DNA from: Thunnus maccoyii
Lineage: Eukaryota; Chordata; Actinopteri; Scombriformes; Scombridae
Reading direction: 5' to 3'
DNA length: 64,000 nt
Assembly (NCBI RefSeq): GCF_910596095.1
Contig: NC_056552.1
Span: 16,255,111-16,319,110, forward strand
Position 1 is the stretch's first letter; every line of letters begins with the position of its first letter. The translations under genes were made by a program, and so were the position numbers. This document shows positions 12,223-24,000 of the stretch, one piece after another. The notes under the pieces are model-generated. The model made no database searches and had not been told where the DNA came from. It was given only the letters and a program-made list of their open reading frames with translations.

Positions 12223-14459
12223 GTGAGATATTTCATTTTTTATGTAAAGTACCTCCACTGAGAACAAATTGCAACTCTGTTGAATTGGAAGGACATCGGT
12301 GAACAAGCACGTTTATTCAAGTGTTTGTTTGTAAATCCCTATATGGTTTACAGTTTTCCAATCATAGCGAACTGGATTAAACAGATTAATATGCTTCTGG
12401 GAAATATGATCAATAGCAGTTGCACAGTGATGATTTTAGAGGCAGAATGGAGGGTTAGTGTGACGAGAAAGAAGTGGGAGCACTATCAAGAAGTGGTGCA
12501 TAGTTGATTCTGGATCCACCCTGGAGAAATCACTGGCCCATCAGAACTCATGTGTAATTTATGATCAACTGGTAGGTCTACAGTTGCCTTAAGGCACCCA
12601 TCTGTCAGTGAAGAACAAACATTATTCAAGGAAAATGAACTCAATTATCTATCAAAACAGCTTAATGCATCTCAATTTGGGCTGACTTCACATATATTCT
12701 TGCTGGCATTACCATTAAAATCAGGAGGAGAGTTAATCTGTTTCTTGGTTTCCTCTTTACATGCTGCAGCATCAGGTGTCAGTGACATACAACAATAACG
12801 TACCTTTAATGCATTACTTTACTGCCTTAGTCATCAGTGAGACAGAAAATATTGGTCCTATCAGTGCTTTTACTACTTCCCGTCTGTTTGGCTTTCTTCC
12901 AATCTAAAAAGGTTTCTTGTAGGCTGTATCATTAGATGTTTAAGCAGGAAGTTATGTCAGTCTAAATGTTGGCAACTGGTTCCAAGACTGCTCTGCAGTA
13001 CAACATGTATCGTCTGCAATAATTACTCCTGATCTGAGCAGTTGCTATTCAACATGTTTGACAGTTTTACAGGATGGTCCTCTGAATATGTGGGTCAGGC
13101 TCATATACAATAAATGTAATATATATATTTTTAAATTAAATATTTCGTCTATAAAATGAAATGTTCATTACAAGTTACAGTCAGCAATTAAGACAGTTTT
13201 GTCTGATTAACAACAGAAAAACATCTAAAATGTAAATTTACAGTGAGAATAAATGGAAAAAGCATGCAAAATATGTAATTTGGGGTGCTATATTTAGCAA
13301 AGATTGGGTCATTTTTTTGTGAAATTACCTAAAACCATTAGTCAACTATCAAAATTACTGTTACTTTGTATTAGGTTTATAGTGACTGTTTTGCACTGTG
13401 TTTGAATATTTGGAAGTATCATAATTTTCCTTTAATAATCCTGCTTGTTGTTAAGTTTGGTGAGTATGAACAGACATAAAAATGCCAACTTGTAATAGAA
13501 AACTTGTTGTTTTGTTTTCTGACACTTGATCAGTGAAATGAAATGCTACAAATTCAAACTTGAGAACACAAACAACATGAGATGCCTCCAAATGGTTTTC
13601 CTCACACAGCTCTCTTCTCCTATATGTCCCCACCCCCCCTATAGACTCCAAGCAGAACGGTGATGCAGCCTCGGCCGCCTTGGCTAACGAGGACTGCCCC
13701 ACCATCGACCAGGTGCTGAGCCCAGACGAGAGGAGCCCTATTGGGCGAGGGCCTACCCGGGAACGCTACCAGCAGGACCGCGCCTGCTTCCTGCTCAACA
13801 CCAGGGAATTCCGAGCCACAGATGGGAATGTGCGGAAAGGTACGTTTCACACCAGGAGACGGATACATAAACATGAACATCTTATGTAAACAGATCCACA
13901 TGGCAAGATGCCAGGCACAGTATACTGTAAACATATACATTATATACCTCAAGTAAAAGCTGATGCAGATAAGTTTAACGTTACAAGATCAGATTCAAAC
14001 ATTTAGAGAAGACAGATTGGACGGGAGAGCACACATAAAACTGATTTTGGGAGCTTCAACTACAATTATTATAAAGATAGAAGGCTCCAATCACAGCTAG
14101 TAATAAAACATACACATACAGTCACACACACCCACATGCGTATACAGTACACTTCTGCTTTGCTCTGTTTGTTTCCACCTCTTCACATTCATGTTGTCTG
14201 TGTTTCCATCACCGCTTGGTATCATATTTTATTTCCTCTGTCAGACAAGATTTTCTGTCCCTCTACACCTCTCCTTTTCTTTCTCTACTCACTTTGCTCA
14301 TGTCTTCCATCTTTTCATGGCGTCTGTGAATTTTTGTTCTGTGTCCCATACTGTCACATTTATTCATGCTCATAAACAAATCTGTCTTTCTCTGTCTTCT
14401 GGACTCAGACAGTTGACCATGCATTAATTTACTTCTCGTCACTTCTGTTTCTCCCTCTC

Positions 14460-14498
<39 letters not shown>

Positions 14499-14971
14499 CT
14501 CTCCTGCCTCGCATCATCCTTTTTATCCCCCCCGCCCCCACCCCTGCCCCCTGTGATGACATTCCCACCCTAAAATACCCCACATTTCCCCTCCTGGCTT
14601 TCTCCTCTGCCCCATCTTTAAACCTTTTTCTCCCCCTCCTTCTTCCCCTTTGTGCCACACATTAACCCCCCTCCTCTCCTTTTTTTTTTTTTTTTTACCC
14701 CATATGCATCATCTTCGTGCTCATGAAAACCTGACACCTTGATTCATTTACTACTGCAATCCAACCACCACCACTGCCGCTAACCTGCACCAAAACACTC
14801 CCTCACACTCCCTCCAAACTCTCAACAACCCCTGTTGACAACAAACTAGAGGCAGCAGCCCTGGCACCCAGCCCAGACTCCCCTCTGACTGAGGATTGGT
14901 ATAAGATGGAAGGGTCTCTGTTACAGCAGGACCTCAATGCAAACTCCACCTCATCCTGGATCAAACCATAG
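11241..14971 (+). CDS. kcnc3: Kv3.3 voltage-gated potassium channel (Shaw family), 5' partial
   Basis: Gene model joining 11241-12222, 13645-13839 and 14850-14971; 1299 nt, 432 codons plus stop, with phases matching at both joins. It encodes the pore-forming core of a Kv3 delayed rectifier, which in vertebrate neurons gives fast repolarisation and high-frequency firing. Numbering from the first residue of the S1 exon: S1 about 1-21, S2 56-77, S3 87-106, S4 119-136 with arginine every third residue, S5 154-177, selectivity filter TLGYGD 210-215, S6 225-250 with PVP at 241-243, then a Kv3-type tail with KKKNKHIPR and [11 protein letters not shown]. Kv3.3 rather than Kv3.1 or Kv3.4 is favoured by the GADPDDP turret, the KKKNKH tail and a C-terminus ([13 protein letters not shown]) resembling human KCNC3 (DLNANAAAWISP), plus linkage to kcna7, fgf21 and ppfia3. 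The T1 tetramerisation exon is not in the window and must lie upstream. Whether this is the a or b teleost duplicate cannot be told. Confidence 0.95.
12223..13644 (+). other. kcnc3: kcnc3 intron
   Basis: 1.4-kb intron between the core exon and the tail exon, with GTGAGA and ccccctatag ends. It is AT-rich and nothing else is seen in it. Confidence 0.9.
13645..13839 (+). CDS. kcnc3: kcnc3 C-terminal tail exon
   Basis: The acceptor is ccccctatag at 13635-13644 and the donor is AAAG|GTACGT. It encodes residues 328-392 beginning DSKQNGDA and containing [31 protein letters not shown] and DGNVRK, all typical of the Kv3 cytoplasmic tail. It exits in phase 1. Reading through the donor gives a short unspliced ending (GTFHTRRR... 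to a stop at 13886-13888), which could be a retained-intron isoform but has no recognised homology. Confidence 0.93.
14464..14494 (+). repeat. (CT)n microsatellite in kcnc3 intron
   Basis: CT repeat inside a long pyrimidine-rich stretch (about 14430-14700, with a T run at 14682-14697) that precedes the terminal exon at 14850. Confidence 0.9.
14850..14971 (+). CDS. kcnc3: kcnc3 terminal coding exon
   Basis: The only AG in the open stretch 14735-14849 is at 14848-14849, and using it restores the phase exactly (G + AG = Glu). It encodes 39 further residues, with EDWYKMEG and the C-terminus [12 protein letters not shown] followed by TAG at 14969-14971. The similarity to the human KCNC3 end (LNANAAAWISP) is what makes this exon and the Kv3.3 assignment convincing. 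The acceptor tract is only moderately pyrimidine-rich. A candidate poly(A) signal AATAAA is at 15738-15743. Confidence 0.85.
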
Positions 14972-17900
14972 ACCAGAGGTAAAACTGACAAAAGTTAAAA
15001 GCAAAAGAGCCCGTAGCTAAGTCAACTTTTGACTGAAAGCGTCCAGAAATTTTTGATCTGGCTCTCCATGACATAGCATGCTTTGCAGTTGCACAAACCA
15101 CACGACACCAGTACAACACACACTTTAACACAGACGCAGTTTCACACACTATGCATGACTTGATACAGATACACACCACCATTTTCACAGTGTTGTGTCT
15201 ACACGTCCAATGAGGTTTTTAAGTGTTACTCGTGAAAAGTCTTCTCTGTGCCTGAAAGTGTGGAAAGTGTGCTGTCAATTTAATGCCAACAGTTGAACTA
15301 AGGTTAGGTAGTACTTACCTAATTCTGAATATTATATTTGGGTGGCAAATGGCATCTGATCTTTTGAGGTATTTCATCCAGTGAAATCTAACCTCAACCC
15401 AATATCCTACCTGCATTTGCTTATTTACAATTTTGTGAACTTAGCACCTGATCATTTACACAGTATCTCTCTCTTTCTCAATGAACAATGTACAATATGT
15501 AAAAAAAAAATATTGATATTGATATTGAAAAAAAAACGGGATTGCTTTGTGATAAACGCCCATAATGAGCAGTGTGCACATTTGTGTATACTAGTGTGTC
15601 TGTTTCTGTGTGAGAGACTAAAACTTGCACATAGTCAGGAGTGCAAGGGCGCGTCCGTGTGGGCGCGCACACATGTGCAAATACACCCAGCAGCTCAAGT
15701 GAAAATAACCCACCTGTTGTGTCCTGTGTCAATAACTAATAAACCATACACTGAAGAAGACTGAACGGGAACAGCGGGTCACGTTGTTGTCTGATGTGCC
15801 TCTGTGTTGTTGTTGTCTCTCTCTTCAGGTTGTGTCATATCACGCGTGTGTATGTGGGCTTTTTCATTCTTACATGTTATACACTGTGTCTCTGTCCTCT
15901 CAATGCCGTCTGAGTGTTGTGTTTGTGTTGTTGTATGTGGCTTAATTTTGTTTTTGTTTGTTTTGTTTTTTTTCTTCTACTGTGTTTATTGGTGTTACTC
16001 CCTACCCCACGGACCTTCACCTTGGCAAACAAAAGCACACAGTACAACATAGCAATATTTTGCCTTGAAAAACACTCTTTGTATATATAATATGTACACG
16101 TACTCATGCACAGGTTATTGTACTACACTGACCAAAGCTTCAGGCGTTCACTGAGTAGCACCTACAATGGTGCTTATTCCTTCTATGCAAGAATACATTT
16201 CAGGCTCAAAGATGTGCATACTTACATGTACATATGTTGTGTTTTATGTAAAATTAATTCTCCATTTTTGACACACAGTTGTGACTCTTAATGAGATTTT
16301 TCCAAGGCTCAAGGTCACTGGGGTCAACGGAGCCATCGGGGTCAAGGGATAGTACCTCCTGAAACATGCCACGCTGACAACAAGCAAAGACTTTAAAACT
16401 GTTAGTGCTCTACCTCAGCTTTGTAAACAAAGCCACTTGAACTTATAAATCAGTTTTTGCGACACTGATTTACAAAATACTGTGTTGTGAGCGTGGAATG
16501 GGTCTGAAATACTATTCCCAAGACCATGTAACTGTGCTTTCAGCGCCTGGTGTAGTCCAAAGTTCAGGACCTTTTTGTATTTGCACTGTGGAGACCTGGA
16601 TAGAAATCAAAAGAGTATATAAGCTACACTCGGTGACTGAAACACTTAGTGACCAGACAGACAAATGCTATGACAGATTTGATTGAAAAGTGGCTACATG
16701 GTGTCTAAGGTAAGCAAGCCTTGAGCTGTCCAAGCCCTTCACTTGAGGTCCCTGACATTGCTTCAGTTTCAATGGTTCTTATGTAAAAAAAACCTGCTAT
16801 TTAAGTGCTATAAAAATCCCTCTTTAAAGCAAATCAGGAGTTCATTGTAGTGCTGGAGTCACTAGGGTGATGCTGCAGAGAGAAATCCTGCACCACTTAA
16901 TCAGGGTTAGGGCTTCTTACAGAAAGGTTGCATGCTGTAATTTATACATTTTGGTTGGGGATCTGTAATGGTCTTTGTTTCTCAGTTGTTCTTTATCAAT
17001 GTGTTGAGCTTGGTGCACCAGAGAAAAAGAATGAGCTTGTTACTTACAGAGAAATTTGATCTGTTTCTCTGTCATCTCTGAAACCTGATCCTCTAACATT
17101 TGATAGTGAGGATGTATGCAGCCCAGTGATCCAGGAAATATTCTGAGTAATTTGCAGGTATTTTACAGTAAGATTTTAGGACATTTTACAGAGAGGGTGG
17201 TGCATTAGGTGCAAATTACAAGAAAAAGTGTCAAATTGGTTTAGTCGTCAGTGCTGATTCAATATATTTTGGTTTATATGTGGTTGTTAAATTGTAAAAA
17301 TTCTTAAAAAATTATTTTTCAGCGTGTAGATTGTTTCTTAAAGCCGTAAAGAGCACATTTCCTGTTTACTACCAAATTACAGAACCCTTTCAAAGAAAAG
17401 CAAATGAGCAACTACGGATGAGTCCAAATCTAATGGATTGGCATTTACCAACTAAACAAACTTAACTTACACTTTTCTCTTTCTCTTTTTTTTAAAATAA
17501 TTTTTACCAAATTGCACCATCATCCCAATAAAATGCCCTTAATATTAACCGTAAAATACCTGCAAATTACTCACAAAATTTCCAAGAAATTTGTATAAGA
17601 TTAAAGAACCTGTAAAATGCATTATCAAAAAAATATATACATATATGGGTAATTATGTATTAGATATTATATTCTGTATATGGCTGTTAAAACTTATGAT
17701 TACTTATCTTATGATTAACAATCAGATAAAATAATCTGTGATTTAGGGGAAAGCGAACAGCACAAAACATCAAGAAAAAGAGCTAAAAAGCTCTGGGTTT
17801 ATGTGAATGTGTCTGTTCTCCACTGAAAATAAACTTTCTCCTTCGTGTTTTTAAAGAGGGATTATCATGCTGTCTAAAACTTCTTCTTCTTGTGCGCTTC

Positions 17901-19110
17901 AGTTGTGATTTATTTCGTAGATAAACGCATAAGATGTCTTTGCCAACTTATGTTATTAGCTTTTAAGTTTCTTCTATTTGACTGTTGGCCATTTGACTTC
18001 CTCCGCACCAAATGCAATATGCATGGCTCACTAAGGTCAAACGGTCAATCACCTCTTTGATTGCCCACTTGCAGTCACTCCTCTAGACCTTCTTCAAGGA
18101 TCTCAGTCTCGTTGGGTTCTGTCTCTCTTTCTCTGTCTCTCTCTACTTTCTGTTTTCAATTTCTCACTTTCTTAAGTTCCTCACTATTTGCGAACGAGTT
18201 GTTTTTTTTCTTTTATTACTTGGGTTTTTGTGTCAATTTATGTTTTGTGTTTCTTGCATGGTGTATACATCTTTCATTAAGTATTTTTGTGGAGTATTAT
18301 GGAGTTTTGTGTTTCTGTGTTGTGATGTGGATGTTTTATCTTTTCAGTGTATGTAGGACTAAGTTATACTTATTTTGAGTTTATATGTTTTGCTGTTGAC
18401 TGTGGTTATTGTGTTTTTTCTGTCTTAATGTCTTTAAGTTTTGTATAGCAGTATTTTGTTGTCTGTCAGTTTGACTTCCCTTATGTTCCTACTGTGTTCT
18501 CATTTGAGTTTCACCATTACCTACTGATAAAGAAAACTGACAAAAAAACATAAAAGTGGCACAAATCTCACTGGTTCAGGACAAAAAAGCTCATCGTTCA
18601 TCACCAAATTTGCCCTAACCCATAATATGAATATTTTTAATGTATTTGTGACCCATAGGGATTATACTTTTTGTTGAACAACTTCCACCACTCTTAAACC
18701 AAGTTTATACATTGCAATTTAATACAATTTTAAGGTTTAAACTTAGACAGGATGTGTATAAATCTATTTATAAACCAGCTGTTATATGTAGCATTCACTC
18801 TTCATACATCTCATCGCCATGAGATGTATGAATCTGTGAATCATGTTTTAATCATAATTTAATATTGATCAGAATAAATTTTTGATGGAATTATTTTTCA
18901 AGACCAAAGGTTTTGTAGTGTTCTTACTGGTCACCCCAACATATTGGCTGTTGCATGGCCAGTTTCTATAGTGGACAATTTATATGTTAATATTGGCACA
19001 AAGCAACTGGCTACAAACTGAAATATTCTAACTATAAATTTAACTCCTAAAAGCCTTCTTGTAAAAAGTATTGTTTTATGTGGTAACACTTGTCGTTGTC
19101 CTCCTGTATG
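14972..19110 (+). other. kcnc3 3' UTR and non-coding DNA
   Basis: It includes a probable 3' UTR to the AATAAA at 15738-15743, GT-rich DNA, and AT-rich non-coding sequence. No coding region is recognised. A foldback element is at 17132-17586. Confidence 0.5.
17132..17586. repeat. Foldback element with long inverted ends
   Basis: The left arm (from ccaggaaatattctgagtaa) and the reverse complement of the right arm share gagtaatttgcaggtatttt and go on matching, with gaps, through ggtgcaaatta / ggtgcaatttg, giving arms of at least 55 bp. It is consistent with a non-autonomous DNA transposon. Confidence 0.6.
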
Positions 19111-19118
19111 TCATTCAG

Positions 19119-19195
19119 AGACGTTGGAAGTAGAGTCGCTCCCCCCCACCTCCCCCCCAGGCCCATCGACAGCCTCCCTTTACTGCGCCAAATGA
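19119..19195 (+). CDS. kcnc3: Candidate alternative terminal exon of kcnc3
   Basis: A pyrimidine-rich acceptor (tgtcgttgtcctcctgtatg followed by tcattcag, ending 19118) precedes a short open frame that joins the phase-1 donor at 13839 in frame. It would replace the last 39 residues with ETLEVESLPPTSPPGPSTAS then LYCAK and TGA at 19193-19195. The segment is much more C-rich than the AT-rich DNA around it and its codons give a Pro/Ser-rich tail typical of Kv3 termini. AATAAA follows at 19783-19788. I do not recognise this tail from a named isoform, so it remains a prediction. Confidence 0.45.
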
Positions 19196-20109
19196 TTTTT
19201 GTTTGTTTTTTTAAATTAAGAATTGGTGCTTAGATTTGTCTGAATTTAATTTCTGTATTTCATATTTCCTTACAACATAAAGAATATATGCTTTCATACT
19301 CTAGTGGTGTGATTGTCAGGAATGATAAGCCCTCTCCTGCTCAAAGCACTTCATGCATGTTTAACTATGAAAACAAATAGCCAGGCCAGTGCGGTTCACA
19401 TCATCTCGAGCCAAGAAGGACTCCTTAACAGCCTAGCAAGAAAAACTGTTGACCCATGTTAATAAAGTTTAATACAGCACATGCTGAAGGCTCCATGCAG
19501 CAGCTGAGCTAACTGCAGGTACCTATTTTTCTTATTTAAACTATTTTCATTTTGCCTCATGTTCTGTTTCTGTTTCATATGGAATAGCGAGCCTTCATTC
19601 AGAAGGGGTCTCTTGTTCAAGTAGGCTACAAATATTTCTACCTTCAAGGGCCTATAATTTGCCTAATGACTTTTGATTTTGCACTTTTTTAAAAGAATTT
19701 TATTAAGATTTCATGATTGTTATGACAATGCGTGACATAGGCAATGCCTCTTTTGATATGAACCATTTTTTATTGTCATAAAAATAAAAATACTTTGTGA
19801 ACATCTAAATCTTACTTTCTAGTTTTCTTAATAGCTGTATACTTCTCATATTATTCGAAATTAAAGCCTTGGGTCAGGATCATTAATAGCTCACTGCTGT
19901 CCAGTGTGGGGTGCCATGAAAGAAGTGATAACGGTGCGACACCCCTCCCAGAAAACAGTTCCAACGTCCCTGATGTCATTATACTCTTTAAGTCATATAA
20001 ACTTGTTCTACATTGTCATGCATGTTCTAATGTGTGTAACAGTACCACTGTGTTAACTATGTCACCTCATCACAACACTGCAAATATTTCTCCGTCTGAG
20101 CCAGATTTT

Positions 20110-20267
20110 TACCACAAATGTTTTTAATTTCATGTTACTTATTTTTAATTTTGCGTTTTACTCCTGCTTTGTTTTAAATGTGTTTTGTTTTTATTGTAAA
20201 GCACTATGTAACTGTGTTTTGAAAGGTGCTATATAAATACAGTTTATTATTATTATTATTATTATTG
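20110..20267 (+). repeat. Retroposon 3' tail ending in (ATT)n
   Basis: The wording taaagcactatgtaactg and ttgaaaggtgctatataaat followed by a TTA/ATT microsatellite (20243-20267) is the standard 3' end of a fish LINE/SINE family. A related short end is at 52340-52415. Confidence 0.6.
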
Positions 20268-20639
20268 TTACAGAAATAATACATTATGAAATATTAAATG
20301 GATTTGGGCTTTATGACCTACATACCGCTAACAAGAGGACGCAGGATATAGTCGCATGTCATCTAGTTTCTCCAACTACTGTATGTAATGTACAGACACA
20401 TTGTGGCTTCAGTAATGGTCATGAAGAGATCAATATATCAAATTATGGGTAACAGGAGATCACACCATCTTTAACAGGCAATTGATCCCATGTAAGAGTG
20501 ATACAGTATGTGGTCATGCCAAGAATAGCATCTGAACAGTCATCACATCCTGCGTATCTATAGCAAGGGCTATGGTACTTCTTACATACATTTGAAGTAT
20601 TTTGGCATCTGTAAAAGACATACTAGACTACATCCATAC

Positions 20640-21080
20640 AATACAATACAATATACAAACAACTTTATTAATCCTTTAGTCATTAGTCTTTAGTCAAATT
20701 GCAAAAGGGATGAACGATTTAGAATAGTTAGTTTTACAAGCAGGTAAAACATATAAACACCCTGATGGCAACAGAGAAAATTCACTTTGTCCAGAAGAAG
20801 CCAAAATACTTTCTGCTTTCTGGAGGATTTGTTGGTTGCAAAAAAAAAATTCAGATCTTTTTGTTTCACTCCGGTGATCTTTGAATAGATTTTAACGATG
20901 CTGTTCAGGCTGATTCTGTCTTTTACTGTGAGGCTGTGAAACCAGCAGATAAAAGAAAAATTCAATAAATATGACAGAAGATGACAGGATTGACAGAAAA
21001 GGAATTTAGTTTGTGGAAAAGGTGATTTCTCTGTTGCCCCCGTTTCACAGTAGCCTCAGTGTTCACAGCAAATTTAAGGT
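20640..21080 (-). mobile_element. 3' end of a non-LTR retrotransposon (LINE), degraded
   Basis: The minus-strand frame 20965-20690 reads FHSLTVKDRISLNSIVKIYS then KITGVKQKDL, which I recognise as the C-terminus of the reverse-transcriptase protein of fish L2/CR1-like LINEs. It has decayed and lost the usual ending. Beyond it is a 3' tail with attaataaagttgtttgtat and TATTG repeats (20640-20655). Only the 3' end is present, as expected of 5'-truncated insertion. Confidence 0.6.
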
Positions 21081-21089
21081 GATCATCGA

Positions 21090-24000
21090 TCATACATACA
21101 TACAAGAATGATTTAGCCTTTAGTTTAATCTGTTTGATATTAGATTATTATTTTCTTGGTAAAAAATCTGGTCAGAATATTTGCAGTTTTTCCTCTCTCC
21201 GCTCCTCAGTGTCTTCCCTCTCCATAACCTTCTCTTTCTGTGATTAACACTCATTCTCCATCCCATTCCCAGGCCGCCACTGCAGTGCAAGTGTAACTAA
21301 AGTCTGACTATAGGTAGGTACACACTCCAACCATAGTGTAAATTAAGTGTGACTTTGGGTAGGAATTATATCATCACTGAGCACAGTGACAGCCCAGACT
21401 CACCATTTCCCCTGATAGAGAACGCCAGAGCACAAAACCCCTGTTGATGTTGTTGTAAATACAGTAGTTAGCACAGTGAGGAAGCAGCTAGTAGAGCGTG
21501 ACAGACTGCAGTGGCTGAGACATGATTAACTGTATTAGCAATTTTACTGTCATTTATGCAAACTTTTCTTGTCATGAATTTAACCATGCAATACTTGTAT
21601 ACATTAGCAAAAGGGAATTAATGTATCAATCAGCTTTTGATCACAAAGCAGCCAGGAAAACTGGCTTTATACTGATTTTTACTGTATATACAATTTATCT
21701 GCAAATCAATAGAACCCACATTAATGCCTGGTCTTCTTTCACCTTTCATCTGATCAAGTGATGGGAACTCTTTCTCTTTTTCTCTTTTCCATATTGTACT
21801 CATATGCCATTTGACAAGTGTTTCAAATCATCTAATTCCAGACTAAAAAGGGGCCACATAAAGGAGATTCATTCAAAGCAACAGAGCCGACATTAAAGCC
21901 AAATTCTGTAAACATGACCACTTTTATCATACTATATATGAAACCAAGTGTTCTTACAGTAGTTCTTTTATCACGTGAGCAGTGTGTATGCGTTTTCTTC
22001 TTCTTCTCCTTTCTCCGACTGCTCTGCATGTTGCATGCTGATTCTTGCTCAGAACTAAGAATAGATCCAAAGGAATTTCTAAGTAGCATCAAAACCTTTT
22101 GTTGTAACTTGTTATACGAGCACCTCAACACTACTTTTGTGAACTCCCATCATTTGTAGTTCAAATCTGTAGGGCATTTCTCATTGTTAATTGAAGGTAG
22201 TACACAAAGCAGCCATTCAATAGCCTAATCATTGAAAGGGACTAATAGTTAGGCAATGTTATATTCCATATTTAATATTTAAACTAATGACTGACTTAAC
22301 TAAGCTGTCGGGACATATGCTGTAGTATACAAATTACGACTACTTATTAAATCATTTGTTTTTCTTTCATACCCTGTACTTATGTATTTATAAAGTCTTT
22401 AGAGCTCTGAAACTATTAAATGGAAAATAATAGTTTTACATTAGCATTTGGGATTAAAATAGTTGCATTTTCAATAAAAAATAAATCTATAGAAGTTAAC
22501 AGTTCAGCATCGGGTAGGTCAAGTGAAGGGTTTTATGAAATAATTTTAGATCTGTGATACCCACCTCTTGCTGGGAGGATTACGGCCTTAAGATCTTTTC
22601 TTAAATCTGTGTTTACCAGCAAGCAATGTTGTAGTTCAGCAGTTAAAACAGGTTCTTCCCTTTGCCTCTAATTCAGCAAACCTCACAAATATGGCTGCCA
22701 TTTGATGCAACCTGACAATTTGTCTTCAGACATTTGGGTTGTATGAACATAAAACTTTTGGATGAATGAATGAGAATAAAACAGCAGCAGCAGCAGCACC
22801 ACAGATTGACCAGACAGCTTTTCAGAAATCTTTGTGTGACATGCATCCTGAAAAAACCCCTAAGAAAATGCATCATCAATATTTTACTGAGTCGCCATCC
22901 GACTAATGTGCCTGAGCTAGTCAGAATTAAAAAAAAGGACTTACTATGGTTGGCTCAAGTGAAGCAGAATCTAGAGTGGTAGAGTCACCACTGTGCACCA
23001 CAATATTTTCGTTTTCAGCAGGAAGGCACAAAGGGCGTCAGACTGTACTAGTGGGTGTTCTTTGTTGTCTTGTGTGGCCTTGTGATGGTTGGAGTTTGGC
23101 ACAAATGCACAATATGACTTGCTGCAAACTATTAGGATTACAGTTTTATTGCATTTAAATCAAATTGAATTTCAGCTACTATAAGACATTTCTGATAAAA
23201 CTGTTAAACTCCACCCATTATGGGTCAGTTAGCCATTGTTAGGGCTGCCTACTAATGGTGTTTTTCACTTCACCTGATGCAACAACACTCCATAAGCACA
23301 GCACTACCTTCTCTGTTGCTGCTTCCTACAGGGGGAATTCAACATCTGCATGCTGTGTTACACACCAAAACTACAGCGGGAAAGGACACAGAGGCCAATG
23401 TGTTATTTTTTTAATAATTGGTTGTTGTAAACATCAGTGCAACACTTGCACAACTATATTTTGTCACTAAATCGTTTTTTTAACCGTGTGTCATTTCCCA
23501 CTGTAAACACAACGTGTACTGATCACCATTATAGGATTACCGGGGGTAGAAGGTGTTTTTAAATGTTGCAGGGAGGGCGTTTTTGAGTTGGCCATTTGAA
23601 GTTTACAGGAACCAAAAGCAGATTCTGTTTATGAAGTGTAATACAAAGCAATAAATGATTATGCATAATTTTGTTAGCGGTATTTCTGTAAGCTTATTCA
23701 CCTCAAAACTTCACGTGGTCAACTCCTACACTGTATCAGTGATATCTGCGTATTTGCTGCTGTTTGTGTTAAACTGTTTGGCCGATTAGTTGTCTAAAAC
23801 ACCTGAACATTGCACATTAGGCTTCACATAATAAAATGTTGGGTGCTTTATTCAATAGGCCTTCTGTAGGTGTTCAATTTCTTAATATTAAAAAGTATCT
23901 TTTGCTTTTCTGTTTTGAAAAAAAAGACATATCATAACTCGCATTTTCTTGTTTTGTCTTGTCCTGTGTGTCTTGTCTGTGTCTGTCCTCGTCTGTCCTT

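Noticed and set aside
15804..16052. Good acceptor (tctctctcttcag) followed by an open frame in kcnc3 phase
   Set aside because: The frame is Cys/Val/Phe-rich from GT-rich DNA and unlike any Kv3 tail; considered chance.
18061..18378. Open frame after acceptor-like ttgcccacttgcag
   Set aside because: It soon becomes low-complexity Ser/Leu/Phe from pyrimidine-rich DNA and shows no Kv3 similarity.
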